Source: Torymus aiolomorphi (taxonomy: Eukaryota > Arthropoda > Insecta > Hymenoptera > Torymidae). From it: a stretch of 64,000 nt of DNA. The position numbers and the translations under genes are program-made. Shown in pieces: positions 21,062-33,139 of this stretch. Numbering within the stretch: position 1 is the stretch's first letter; every line of letters starts with the position of its first letter. The notes below the pieces were generated by a model. The model saw only the letters and a program-made list of their open reading frames with translations, ran no database searches and was not told the DNA's origin. Location of the stretch: NCBI GenBank assembly GCA_036365515.1, contig CM070875.1:90964128-91028127 (forward strand), read 5' to 3'.

Positions 21062-22240
21062 ATAAGTGTGGAAAAATTCCTTTTTCTATTTCTGGTAAAC
21101 CGTACGCTTTTGGTAGGCTGCTCAATGGCATATGAAAATAATTTAAGCTATCTATGAACCTTACGTGTGAAATCTCTAATAAAATAATTTTTGAACCGAT
21201 CATTATCATTGATGGTTTGCATTGTTCAGTCTCGTACTTTTCGATAATGTACTTGAACACAAATTGTAAGTCGAATCCTTGCTAATTATGCACGATTCAT
21301 ATGACTTTTTTTAACTGCTGCCTTAGCTCTAATGCTAGTTCAACTAATTATTTTACTGGGTTATTTTTTAATACATATTCTCGAACCCCATAATATTCAC
21401 AATGAACAGAAATATCGTCAATCTCGATGCAAGAGGTACATACTTTTTGAACTACACACAAATTGAAAATGTGAATTTTTTTCTCCTGGTCATGCAATAC
21501 TTCTACCGTTTGCTGAGTCTCAAAATCATAAAATAAAAAGATGAAACTTGGCGATTGTTCTTCTCCTATCGTCTTCACAGGTTGTACGTTACACAGATGA
21601 TCAGGTTGCAGGTATAATTTGCATGTGTCACAAAAAGTTACATCCCACTCATATCTTCTTTTGTTGTAGTTGTTCAAACGTACTGTCTTGCAACAAATTT
21701 GGCATATTTTTATCTTATCGCATACACTGGTAGTCTTGGTGAAGGAAAATTTTTTCAAATGATTTTCATAACACAAATCGCCAAAAAAAGATCTAAAACA
21801 CAATGTACAGTTTTTGAGATTTTCAGATATATCACGCTGTGGTATTGTCATACATTTGTAACATTTGTTAGATTTATGGTCCTCGTTATCGTTAGCAGCT
21901 ATGGCCCTCGACAAGCAAATATTTTTTATTGCAAGGTATGCAACATCCATTGGATTCACTCGCTCCAACCAAGTTAAGTATTGCTTGAGAGTGATCTAGA
22001 CGTTCGTAATACATGATCCGTAATCTATGTAGGATATTTCTATGCGTATCGATGACAAAGCGCGTACCATCGTAAAGCGACGGGTGACCAAGTGCGAAAG
22101 TTGACAAATTGTACGCCACTATAGCTCTAGCACGAGTAGAGAAAAATAATTGAAATTTATGAATTTCTTGTATTCTACATCCATTTAATGGTACTTGTAT
22201 GTTTGACAACTTTACAAGTTTCGTTTTACACTGTGTCACA
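21062..22240 (-). pseudogene. Polinton/Maverick protein-primed DNA polymerase B, exonuclease-domain remnant
   Basis: Three frames on the minus strand together resemble the N-terminal and exonuclease part of Polinton PolB. They carry EIHKFQLFFSTRARAIVAYN and zinc-binding Cys/His clusters (CIPCNKKYLLVEGHSC, KCYKC), then FIFLFYDFETQQT (exonuclease motif DFE) and HIFNLCVVQKVCTSC, then RFIDSLNYFHMPLSSLPKAY and KGIFPHLFN (exonuclease II region). The frames change near 21900 and near 21300. Reading stops at 21061, exactly at the TTAA where the piggyBac-like element begins. The polymerase palm motifs are not seen anywhere in the window. Confidence 0.75.
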
Positions 22241-22259
22241 CAAAATCTTCCTGTTGTGG

Positions 22260-22596
22260 TTTTTTCGATATTTTTTTATTGTTAACGTATTTGTCGTGAT
22301 CACATACGTCTATGTTCTGAAAATCAAGAGAATATTCAAAACAGATTAGTGCCATATGAATAATTAATATCGCAGAAAATACCATATGCATAATGTCCTA
22401 CTAGTCGGCTCAGTTACTTCGCAGCGGCCACCGTGTCATAGATCTCCAAGTTATCTTCATGTACTTTTCCGATAAAATCCCAAGTCAGGACCTTAAGCCA
22501 CGCGCGACCTCGCGCGTTTATTATTATTTTTTATCAAACAACTCAACTAATTACTCTATTTCTTTCAAATCAGTAAACACGTGCTTATATTGTAAA
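22260..22596. other. Unassigned interval
   Basis: Mixed-composition sequence between the PolB remnant and the mariner. I see no gene or repeat in it. Confidence 0.4.
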
Positions 22597-22598
22597 TA

Positions 22599-23862
22599 CA
22601 AATAAGTTTCCGCCATTTTTATAAAAATTATCAATTTATTGTAAAAAAAATATACGTTACATTTTATTCAAAATATTGTCCGTCATTGGCTACTACTTTC
22701 TGCCATCTTTCTGGCAGGATTCGGATGCCACATCGAAAAAACTCTTCATCTTTTGAGGCTACCGATGAATCGACCCAATTTTTGGCTTCTTCGTAAGAAG
22801 TGAAGTGCTGGTTGACCAGGGCGTGAGTCATCGACCGGAACAAGTGGTAGTCCGAAGGAGCAATGTCTGGTGAATACAGCAGGTGGGGTAAGACATCCCA
22901 TTGTAAAGCTTCCAAAGTATCCTTGACGACTTTTGCAACATGTAGCCGAGCGTTATCGTGCTGAAAAATCACTTTGTCATGTCTTTTTGCATATTGGGGG
23001 TGTTTAAGCTTCAATTCTCTGCTCAATTGCGACAGTTGCTGTTGATAACGTTCTCCAGTGATAGTTTCGTTAGGCTGGAGTAGCTCGTAATATATTACTC
23101 CTAGCTGATCCCACCAAATGCACAACAATAACTTTTTGCCATAAATATTCGGTTTGGCTGTTGAAGTTGGTACATGGCCGGGCTTACCCCATGATTTCCT
23201 ACGCTTTGCGTTGTCGTAGTAGATCCACTTTTCATCCCCCATCACTATTCGATGCAAAAAACCCTTTCGACTTTTCTTTGGAGAAGTTGTTCGCACGTGA
23301 AGAGACGGCGCTCGACGTCTGTGGATTTCAGTTCGTGCGGAACCTAATTTCCTTGCTTTTGTACCATACCAATGGTCTTGAGACGGTGTGAAATCGCTTG
23401 CTGAGTCACTCCCAAGCTTCCTGCGAGCTGCTCTTCAGTTTGTCATGAGTCTTGGTCCAATAATGCCTCTAACTCAGCGTCTTCAAACTTGACTGGCCTT
23501 CCTTCGCGTTCTTTATCTTCCACGTCAAACTCGCCGTTTTTAAACTTTTGAAACCACTCACGACAATTTTCTCACTTAAAGCAGCATCACCGTAAACTTC
23601 TACAAGCGACTGATGCGCCTCAGCAGCAGATTTCTTTAAATGAAATAAATAAATCAGAACTTCCCGCAAATGACGCTTATTCGGTACAAAACTCGACATT
23701 TTCGAACAAAAAAAAATGTATACTGCCAATGCAAAGTCAATAGTATTTTAAGGTTATGTTGTTGCCAAGTGTCCAAACTTTCTATGTGACATTTTACATC
23801 CGACGATTTCAAAGTAATCTTGTCGGTGGAGCCATCTCTTGAAAATGGCGGTAACTTATTTG
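22599..23862 (-). mobile_element. mariner transposon, nearly full length
   Basis: The terminal inverted repeats CAAATAAGTTTCCGCCATTT (left) and its near-perfect complement at the right (aaatggcggtaacttatttg) are flanked by TA at 22597-22598 and 23863-23864, the TA target duplication of Tc1/mariner elements. The length, about 1.26 kb, is normal for mariner. Confidence 0.9.
22664..23699 (-). pseudogene. mariner transposase (frameshifted)
   Basis: The likely start is at 23699 (MSSFVPNKRHLREVLIYLF), followed by the N-terminal helix-turn-helix region up to about 23470. The catalytic part is open from 23296 to 22664: IVMGDEKWIYYDN, IFQHDNARLH and YSPDIAPSDYHLF give the D,D34D triad of mariners. 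The stretch 23300-23470 is recognisable only in changing frames, so at least one frameshift or small deletion separates the DNA-binding and catalytic halves. The tail ...RWQKVVANDGQYFE matches the family C-terminus. All three aspartates are kept. Confidence 0.9.
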
Positions 23863-23864
23863 TA

Positions 23865-24235
23865 TGCCGTATATTTTACTTCAAATTTATTCGTAACAAA
23901 TATTATTTACAATGTTAAAATTTTAATTTTTAGTTTTTATAATTATTTATTTTCTCGACTTCAATTGAGTCTAAATTATAATATATAAATACATTTAAAA
24001 TTTCAAGTCAATATCTTGAAAAATAGGGAAGACAGCTAATTTCCTTTTTTTTTTACCAAAATTACGACTCGCTGAGAATTCGGGTTACTCAAATGAATTA
24101 GGATAAAGAATTGAAGAGCGAAGACAGTGTAAAAAAGAAACTACAATTAAATTGCTCGAACTCTATGCGATAAGCTGCCTTACACTGTCCTACTATCTTA
24201 TCTAACCGAATTTGACTTCGACGTAGCTGCCGGCC
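23865..24235. other. AT-rich interval without features
   Basis: I see no gene; the sequence becomes GC-richer at about 24170, where the next retroelement begins. Confidence 0.4.
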
Positions 24236-26060
24236 GCCCGCTCAGCGTCCAACTCAATTGTCGTTTCGACTTTCCACTGCGCTCCACACTGCCTCCTCGA
24301 AAGCATCTGGGCATGATGGACTAACCGTCCCAATGCTGCAAATGCCTTCATCACATCACGGCACTGATCAACTCATCGCTCACTCAGGCCTGCTTCCCCA
24401 ACCAGTGGAAAATCATCATCCAGCCCATCGACACTCGACTCATCGCCCAGTTATCGGAGCTTTTGAAGGTCCTTGAACGATTGGTGCACGCCCAACTGCA
24501 GGGATATTTTGAAGTAAATGGCATCCTCTTCCCCTACGCTGAGCAGGCTTTCGTTTGACGATGTGCGCTACGCTATCGATGGGGGAATGCTGACATTCTG
24601 CATTCTCTTGGACTTTGCCAAGGCCTTCGTCTCGATACCTCATACGATACTGCTCGCCAAGCTGAGAAGAATTAATGTCTCGAACAGAGTGCTGAGATGG
24701 TTCTTCTCATATCTCGCAGACCGCCTTCAGACTGTCGTCGATGATGGCGCCAGCGTATCTGATTGGCTGCGTGTGGCCTCTGAGGTTCCACAAGGCAGCG
24801 TACTTGGGCCACCACTTTTTGCGATCTTTATCAATGACCTCCCCTCAGCCATACGCTTTTCCAAAGACATGATTTTCGCCGATGACACCTAGCTCTATCT
24901 GCACTTTTTCCCTAAGCACTTCACGCAGGCTCTCGCACAAATTACGCATGATGCTCACGCTGTTGCTGACTGGGCCCGTCCAAACGGCCATTTGCTAAAC
25001 ACAGGCAAGACAAAAGTCCTCATTTTGGGCAGCGAGATTTACACGGGCAGGCTTGAGATTCAGTCCCTTCCGCGCATCATCATTCACGGCCATGCACTAC
25101 CATATTGCACGGAGGCAAAAATCTTGGGTATAACGTTCACGTGCATGCAAGAAACGTCACGCGGAAGGTGTTTGGCACCCTCTATTCGCTGCGTTTGTAC
25201 CGCCACGTCGTTAGCAGAGATGGCTGGCAGCATCTTGTGGAAAGCCTTGTCTTTCCCAGCTTTGATTATTTGTGCTCTGTCTACCACCACCTAGACAAAA
25301 CACGCATCGAAAAACTTTAAATACTGCTGAAAGGGTGCGTCCGCTACGTCATCGGCAGCATTCCTTTTCGCGATCATGTTACGCCGCATAGGCTTGGCCT
25401 AGGTTAGCTGTTCACCCTAAGACGATGTAAGTATTTCGTCAGACTTCAAGCCTTCAACGTCCTTGCAAACGCCTACCCCCGATACCTACTGGATCAGTTC
25501 AATTATCGCGACAACATCGACCGATGCGTCGCTCTGACCGTCATCCGACCCGGTCGTTCCACCTCCTACTCCGCGTACAGAAACCAACAAGAATTCTTTC
25601 ACACTCGTCTCAATGGCACTGTTAAACTCGCTAGCGATCAATAATTTCGATGTAAAGAATTTTCTCTGGTTTAAGTGTACCCTGCGCTCCTTGCTTATCG
25701 AACGAGATGCTGCCGACTGGGCAAAGCGAGTAAGAGACGAACGCTTGCCAGCCACTCTCATCTTTCGCACCGAACAATCTCCCACCCCCCCTCCTTCCGC
25801 GGGAGACTAAGATTTTGTGAGCAGAAACCGATCGCGACTACATGCCTCCGTCTATCCTATGTACCACTCGTATCTTTTCCACAAGCTCCTTAGGAGCGCC
25901 ACATCGCTCTACAAATCGCTCGGCCATCATCGGCCCGTGGTGAAAAACCTCACCATATTCCTGCACCCATTCAGAAACTGCCCACCTATTCCTATCCGCA
26001 GCGAAGCCGAACTCGCCATACTAACCAAGCCTCCATCTGTACAGCTAAATCAAACTCCAT
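24236..26060 (+). pseudogene. Non-LTR retrotransposon reverse transcriptase (CR1/Jockey-like), broken
   Basis: Reading across several frames on the plus strand gives RT sequence in the correct order: a fingers region with SSKASGHDGLTVPML (24310), FCILLDFAKAFVSIPH (24600), VPQGSVLGPPLFAIFINDLP (24790), and FADDT directly followed by a stop (24890). Thumb-like sequence with LLNTGKTKVLILGSE (24990) follows. The region up to 26060 resembles the C-terminal tail found after RT in insect elements of this type (SFDYLCSVYHHLDKTRIEKL). Frameshifts and stops are numerous. The endonuclease and ORF1 are missing, as in 5'-truncated copies. Clade assignment is tentative. Confidence 0.75.
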
Positions 26061-26239
26061 GAAACTAGGCTACAAATTCACTTGAACACGGGGCTAAAAT
26101 GTTTATATGCGGAAATCCGAAAAATCACCGATTATTAGTATAAATACTGAAGGTGACTTAAATAAAATTGAATGACTGGCCGACGATACTAATGCTAGTA
26201 CATAATTTCTATTTCCAATTATGGCATCATCTGTAATGA

Positions 26240-27690
26240 TCGGGGATAGAAATCAACAACAGGTAAAAGGGAGTATATACAGGGTGGTGGAGTAGCATAC
26301 TACATTCGTAATGATATTCGGTACAAGATCTTAGAAGCTCCACAAATAGCAGATTTTAATGAAACAGAATTTATGTTAATAAGTCTTGACCTAGAGCAGC
26401 GCTTACTACTAGCTTCAGTTTATCGTCGTCCGAAAGGCAACGTATTGAATGACTTCCTTACCTTGTTACTGAACTACGTTCACTTATACAACAATATCAT
26501 AATAACAGGTGATCTACACTCAGATCTTTTAGATTGCGATAATTATTACGGTACCCATTTGACGAATCACATTTCTGAAAACTCGTTATACCTTGTTCCA
26601 TTTAATGCTGCAACTCACCATAGATAAGATTCTGATGCATGGATTGATGTAATGATTACTGATTCCATAATTATAAGTGGCCATGATCACCTTATTATGG
26701 ATTACCAACTGGATATACCAGTACTTAAAGAAACACAAATATTAACACGCGACTTTAGAAGATTTTCACCGGAGCAATTCTCTAATGCCCTGACTATCAG
26801 TTTAACTAGTGGTTAGTGCTTTCGAACGATGACGCGGATGTTAACGTTAGGCTTCAAAATTTTCAATCAACAGTAATCGATCTGCTCGATAACCATGACC
26901 CTCTTAGCTCAGAATTACTGCGTGGAAACCCAGTTCGATGGTTTACGCAAGAAATAAAAAATAAATATAAAGAACGGGATCAGTTGTATAGACAAGCAAA
27001 ACGCTTTAATAATGGGAGGCTTCACGCACAATACAAGATATCGAGAAACACAGTTAAACAAGCTATCCGCTCAGCTCGCGACTCATATATTATTAATCTA
27101 TGTGATGTAAATCCATCCAACTGTTTGAAAATTCTACGTAAGTTTGATCTTGCAAAAGATACATTCAAATCACCTCTTCACTACTTTTCAAGCATTGAAT
27201 TATCCAGTTACTATTCATCAGTCATAAGTTGTCATCCCCCCTGCTCTAAGGAAATCCTAACTGATATCTTAAGTTTGCCTAGTGGTCCAAGCGACTTTGA
27301 ATTCGTATTCAGACCGATAGAGAACACAGAGGTACATCAAATGATGTCAAGATGGCTTCCTAAAGCAAGAGGTACAATTGCGATGGACTTTCCTTATCAT
27401 ATTTTAAAGATCTTCTTTCAACTATTGTACCATTCTTCACTAATCTTATCAATCAATCCATAGAAACATGTAATTATCCCAATATCTGGAAAAATCAGTA
27501 ATTGTGCCTCTTAGCAAAATCGCAACTCCAAAATCAACGGCTGATACATGCCCAGTAGCAAATTTAGCTCATTTTGCAAAAGCGTTTTACTCTCTAATGA
27601 CGTAATAGATCACTGACTACCTAGAGAATAACAACACCTTCTCCAAATTTCATTCGGGTTTCAGGAGGAGTTTTAGTACTCAGAATATGA
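26240..27690 (+). pseudogene. Second non-LTR retrotransposon fragment: endonuclease and RT start
   Basis: 26290-26625 encodes the second half of an APE-type endonuclease (GGGVAYYIRNDI, LLLASVYRRPKGN, NNIIITGDLHSDLLD). 26816-27463 encodes the linker before RT (WFTQEIKNKYKERDQLYRQA, SYYSSVIS). 27480-27690 has the first RT motifs in a shifted frame (IVPLSKIATPKSTADTCPVAN, then FHSGFR). The sequence stops at about 27690, before the catalytic palm. It differs from the element at 24.2 kb. Confidence 0.75.
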
Positions 27691-27699
27691 CATTCTGTT

Positions 27700-27895
27700 T
27701 TCCGGCCGAGATGTGTATACTATTTTTCTTCATACCCTGACTCGAATGTTCGTCAAAACATACTCGTTTTGCGGCTGGAAAATTGTAGATTATAGTTATG
27801 TCATATACTGAAAACACGTGACTGTAATATGCAACTTTCCGGCCGCAAAACGTGCATGTTTTGGCGAAATTTCGGCCGGGGTATGGTAAAAACAT
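27700..27895. repeat. Small imperfect palindrome (MITE-like)
   Basis: About 27748-27782 pairs with 27836-27872 (caaaacatactcgttttgcg against its near complement cgcaaaacgtgcatgttttg) around a ~50-bp loop. The sequence ttccggccga occurs near each side. It lies at the break between two retroelement fragments. Confidence 0.6.
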
Positions 27896-28017
27896 CATTT
27901 ATTTTACTATTATAAAGCATTAGAATCATTACATTACATCTTAACTTATATTCTAAAGCTTGTTCTACTACAAATAGATAGTAATAGTAAAATTCACGTC
28001 TAAAGCTAATTTTTAGA

Positions 28018-29592
28018 TTTGACCTAATCCATCTCAAATCAGGTGGTCCGCATATGCCTATGTCACTGATCATTTTGAAATTAAAATATTTATGTTCTTC
28101 TCCAAAAATTATTTGACACGTATTTTTTTATTTTTTTGGTTTCATCAAAATTTCATGCGTTCAGCTTTACCGAAAAATTCCGAGGAAATTCTTACATAGA
28201 AAAACATTTTTCAATGTAATTTTCAAACTGCCTACTGTTTCACCAATTTTTTCAGCTTTTAAACCTGTAACACATAATTTCACTCAATTTTGACCCTGCT
28301 TTCTCGTCTTTTATGTTATTTTCAAGAAAAATAAAAAATCCACGAGTTTATGCACCTTTTTCTGAAAAATGCACTTTTTAGAAAAATGCATTTTTCTCGA
28401 AACAGACAATTTTTTTCCTCAATTTTTTTTTGTCATGATAGAGGACGTACCTATCTAATACCTATCTAGACGTATATGTGAGAATCACGACATTTGCGCT
28501 GGGATAGCGATCACTAATGCGATAAGAAACACACAAATTTTTCACGATTAACACTTATATATAGTCAATGATATAAGAGTCAATATAAAGGTTTTTATCT
28601 GTGTGCGTTCGTAACTAATATTTATACGCTAGATGGCTATCGTTATACCTTTTATGTACCAAGAATAGTTCGGTTTCTGCTATATATTACACCTCTAGTA
28701 TTTTTTAAAACTCATATTTTTAAAAATTATTATATATTATCACCTTAGGACCTCAAAGACGATGTCTGATTGATACTCAACAAAGACAATCAAATGATTT
28801 TTTACGTAGGTGCAAATAATCTGTTATGAACCTAGTTCCGTACGTTTTAAACAACTTGAGGATATTGCTCATCAGTTCAAGCACCTCTATCCTGATTTAC
28901 CTTTGACACCCTCTACATATCTGTGTAAATCTTGTTACTATCGTGCTTTAGAATTGGTGAGTAGCACTGACAATGAATGAAATAGGTAGATTTTTCTTAG
29001 GATCTGTATCGCCTCTAAAGAGGAAAAATCTTATACGTGAAAAATCAATCGAAAATTATCTAAAAAAGAAGAAAAAAAATATACTTTCACCATTGTCTAA
29101 TACTCTTGATGTGAAGTTGAACAATGTTTGACATTTCTGTAAAAGCAAATGAATCAACTGTATGCCATTGTACCGAAAGGGTACAAGATTTTGGTTTAGT
29201 CTTGCAAAAGTGTTCTACGGTATCGGAAAAAATAAAAATTCTGACTTTGCTAACTCATCCTTAACGAAAATTGAAATAACATCCTTATTTCCAAACATAA
29301 CAATATAAATGATAGAAAGAGCGAAAAGCCTTGTACAAGAAAAACGAGTTCATTCGTAATCAGAAGCATACACAGGCCATGCAATTGATGAAAGCACCGA
29401 AAAAATTGTTATGGAATATTATGTAAATGACGATTTTAATTGTTCAAGACAGAAGCCTAATATGAATGACGTTATTACCGTTAAAATAAATCATAAAAAA
29501 GACAAGAAAGTTAAATGTTTTCTTACTTCAAATCTGAAAGCAAAGTATAAAGCATTTCAAAATTATTATTTCGAATTAATTGGTCAGCAATA
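28018..29592 (+). mobile_element. Second copy of the long-TIR transposon, right end missing
   Basis: 28018-28760 matches the left terminal repeat and subterminal region of the 3550-5757 element (aatccatctcaaatcaggtg onward; tagctatcgttatacctttt). It is followed by the N-terminal coding part of the same protein family. No inverted partner repeat is seen downstream, so the copy is 3'-truncated. Its remaining coding part (N-terminal) complements the other copy, which keeps the C-terminal part. Confidence 0.7.
28762..29592 (+). pseudogene. N-terminal half of the long-TIR transposon protein
   Basis: From 28762 the DNA aligns with the N-terminal coding region of the copy at 4876-4730 (SVRFKQLE; cysteines at STYLCKSCYY). 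From 29411 an open frame of 60 residues, MEYYVNDDFNCSRQKPNMND continuing to FLTSNLKAKYKAFQNYYFEL, resembles the region of this family that reads D..SR..PG..D.V.V and NL.ELY..F. Stops and frameshifts lie in between. The SDG and GHGKG motifs are absent. Confidence 0.5.
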
Positions 29593-29599
29593 AATTTCT

Positions 29600-30480
29600 T
29601 TAAGAAAAAAGTAACAAAACAGTTAAAGGTTCCGTGGATTTTCTCATATGCGTCGGTGGGGAAGGTGATAGGCAGTCCGTCAATGCCTGAATTCTCCGCA
29701 ATTCCAACATCCAGGCCGAGCAAATTCCAATATCCAGCTTCACACGAGGGCTTGACTAGAGCGACGTCTTCAAGTTTATGACGGTTATGGCGGAGAGAGA
29801 TTTACTTAGTTGCCCACAACTTTGCTTTCTAATGGCAGTCACACACTCGCTTTGCCAGTCGCCAACTTGGCTACATCGGAAACAAGGCTCGATATTTTTT
29901 CTTCTTCGAATCTCCCTGGTTCTAGTTGGTGGAGAGACGCCTTTAAATATCACCAGTTCTTCTTCTTAGACGGGGCTGATAACCGCTGCGAATTGCTTAG
30001 TTTCAGCTTTAGCAACCTTGGGCTGTTTAAATCGCTTACCTAATCCATTAGGATGCTGCGCTTACTTGACGTTTTCTACTTTCTCCACTCGTAAACTTGC
30101 AATGGGAGATGAGTCAGCTTTAGCTACATTATCGGCAGATACTGCTTCCAGACTCTGAAGACTACTGATAGGCATCAATTCAGAGGACAAAATGTCTCCT
30201 CATCATATGCCGTTCCAACATGTTACATAATTCTCTTGTGTTAGAGCGTACATTTAGACCATGACTGATGACACTGATGGCTACTTCTCCGTCGGTCATC
30301 TTATTGATCACGCCGTTGATAGAGCTACCGGGTCGACACGCATCAAATCTTTTTTGTCGAGACCAAGCGAAGCTAAACTCCAAGCTGAATTCGATATCTT
30401 TAATACTCTCTCAGACAGCTCCGGTCGCTTAGCTCCGCTGATTTTCCCGCTCACGCGAAATTTACACTTAAAATTTTAAA
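29600..30480 (-). pseudogene. Gag-like retroelement remnant with degenerate zinc knuckle
   Basis: On the minus strand, short open frames (30383-30180; 29953-29756) lie in one orderly block. The second contains PCFRCSQVGDWQSECVT, a CCHC knuckle with Asp in place of His. Neighbouring frames read GLNVRSNTRELCNMLERHMM. It may be the Gag of an LTR or non-LTR element. I cannot place it further, and no polymerase is attached. Confidence 0.35.
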
Positions 30481-30489
30481 TCTAGATTA

Positions 30490-31300
30490 CTAATTTCCAA
30501 ATTATAATTTCTACTAAATACTATCAAAATAATTAAAATACTAATAAGCACACAGCAGTAGAAAAAGTAAGGAAAAATAAAAAAGAACAAAGGGAAAAAT
30601 CAAGCCAAGCAACCGTGGCAAACTTGAGAGTGAAGTCTGCACACTTGCTCCTCGCGGACTCCAAAAGCATACCCGAAATTTCACCTTCCCGGTTCATGCA
30701 AAATTCTTTAAAGGAAGCTGGGGAAATTGGTGGGATAATTGGTGGGAAATGGTTCGGAATGGAGCATAACGCAAGCAACGAGAAAAATGTCGAAACGAAT
30801 AAAAACGAAAGTTTAAAACCGGTGATCTTTGTCGTGCTATAGTGTTCAGAATGTTCCACTGTAACTTAAATTCACTTCCTGAACATGAGGCTATTCTTAC
30901 GCGCCGCGTAGCTGTAGTAAGTAGATTTTTCAAGTTTATTCATAAACTTTTACTTGAAAAATTTCACAAAATCGCAATAAATATAGTTTGTTACTAAATA
31001 AAAATTCGCTAATTATTTATAAAATTCCAAGCAATAATTCAATTTTATTTAAATAATTTGAAGCGTCTGATTAAATCTCATAAAGTCTACTGCATTCTAT
31101 AAACTCTTGCACGCGGTAGTTCGCAAGGATGGCCGTCAGAACGCTTCCCTCCTCGCGGTTTCCTGCTGTGTGTGCGCGCCGTAATGGTGAATATCACGCG
31201 GCACTTGTAACTCTCTGCTGAGTAGAGATACGCGGGTAATGATCCAAGTAAACTATTCGGGTAGAATACAACTACACATACAACTATACACAAGTGCTTT
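30490..31300. other. Unassigned interval
   Basis: No gene that I can support. Several short open frames on both strands have no recognisable motif. From 31080 the base composition becomes GC-richer and continues so to 31980. Confidence 0.4.
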
Positions 31301-31846
<546 letters not shown>

Positions 31847-32039
31847 GCCTCCGGCGTCGGCAGCTGCTGTCAGACTCAGGGCGAGACAGGCCACGCAGCT
31901 TGTTGCTGCTATAGCTCCAGCTTTTCCTCGCCGGCTTAACAACGGGGTGGACAAAGCTGTGGAGGAAGTGAAGACCTAGCCATAATAAAATTACTAGCTC
32001 CAATAATAGTAAAATTGTAAAACTGGCAAAAAATATGTA

Positions 32040-32885
32040 ACAATATTGAACGGAAATTGCAGGAGATATCTTGATAATATTTATGGCGCTACAAGCGTGG
32101 AAATTTACTTATGATCGGAAATTCTCCAATAAAGTTTGAAGGTGACTTTTTTCAGGTAAACGAGCGGAACTATCATTTGTCTGTAGGATTACTACAATTG
32201 CAATTCAAAATACTTCCGAATGAAAGTCTTACTATTTCGAATGAGTTCGAGCATTATCGTGTGATTATTAATGTTTCGAGCGCTCACAAAAAGCACTACT
32301 GCATGAATGAGTCGATTCCAAAACTTATTGGTCCAATGTTCGAAAGACCGTTTGTAAAAAGTGTCCCGTCATTATCCCGAGAATACGAAGATCATATTGA
32401 CGGAGTTCAAAACACGTGAGAAACATAAAATGATTGAGCAAACTAATGCAGGGTCAGTGGAACCGATATTTAAACCAATAGTAAATCCACTAAAGAAGAT
32501 TGTAACTATCGAACGAGATACTTGGATTGATTCCCATCTTCTAACTACTAACGAGACCGATAGTTATTACGAAACTGATCATTCTAGTGAAGATGCATCA
32601 GATTTCTCAACCAATTAATATTTATCGAAAATCATTCGTGATAGCTTTATTAGTTCGAGATTCCTACGTGAAAAGAGGATCAGTGACGAAGAAGAAGAAG
32701 AGAAAGAAGAAGAAGAAGTTGTAAATGTTACAACTGCATACGAACTCAACGTCAAAGATGATCCTAACAAATTAATTAATCGCATACGAGTGCTCCTTGC
32801 TGAGCAAAACTTGGGAATAAAAACTAACTATGATAAAATCCATTATATTCTTAGTGAACTTCGTAATGCTGGAATCATAAATTAA
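32040..32885 (+). pseudogene. Polinton/Maverick-type protein remnant (unassigned virion-like ORF)
   Basis: The plus strand reads (I)YGATSVEIY, MIGNSPIKFEGDFFQVNERN, then LSVGLLQLQFKILPNESL and YRVIINVSSAHKKHY, then a frameshift near 32400. After an acidic EEEEEKEEEEE run it reads DPNKLINRIRVLLAEQNLGI and ILSELRNAGIIN with a stop at 32885. I recognise this pattern (IG.S.I.., GL.EL, NAH+, C-terminal ELREAGII) from uncharacterised ORFs that accompany Polinton genes in invertebrates. Function is unknown. An in-frame stop at 32617 adds to the decay. It could be part of the same Polinton as the PolB remnant at 21-22 kb. Confidence 0.5.
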
Positions 32886-32898
32886 TGTATCATAAACT

Positions 32899-33050
32899 AA
32901 GGCAAGACCATAGAGAAACCAGCCGATTAAGTCAAGAATCATTGTCCAGTCAATTAAGGCAAGACGATAGAGAAACCAGCTGATTAAGGCAGGAATCATT
33001 GTCCGGCCAATTAAGGCAAGACCATAGATAAACCAGCCTATTAAGGTAAG
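32899..33050 (+). repeat. 57-bp tandem repeat, 2.7 copies
   Basis: The unit aaggcaagaccatagagaaa-ccagc...attgtcc starts at 32899, 32956 and 33013, giving a 57-bp period and few mismatches. It lies directly after the Polinton-type ORF. Confidence 0.9.
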
Positions 33051-33139
33051 ATTTTTAGGTTTTTTCAGGTTTCATGAAGGTTTACCTTATTAAGTTTTCA
33101 AATATTCCACCATTATTGTCAATACAAAGCTGTAGTCTC

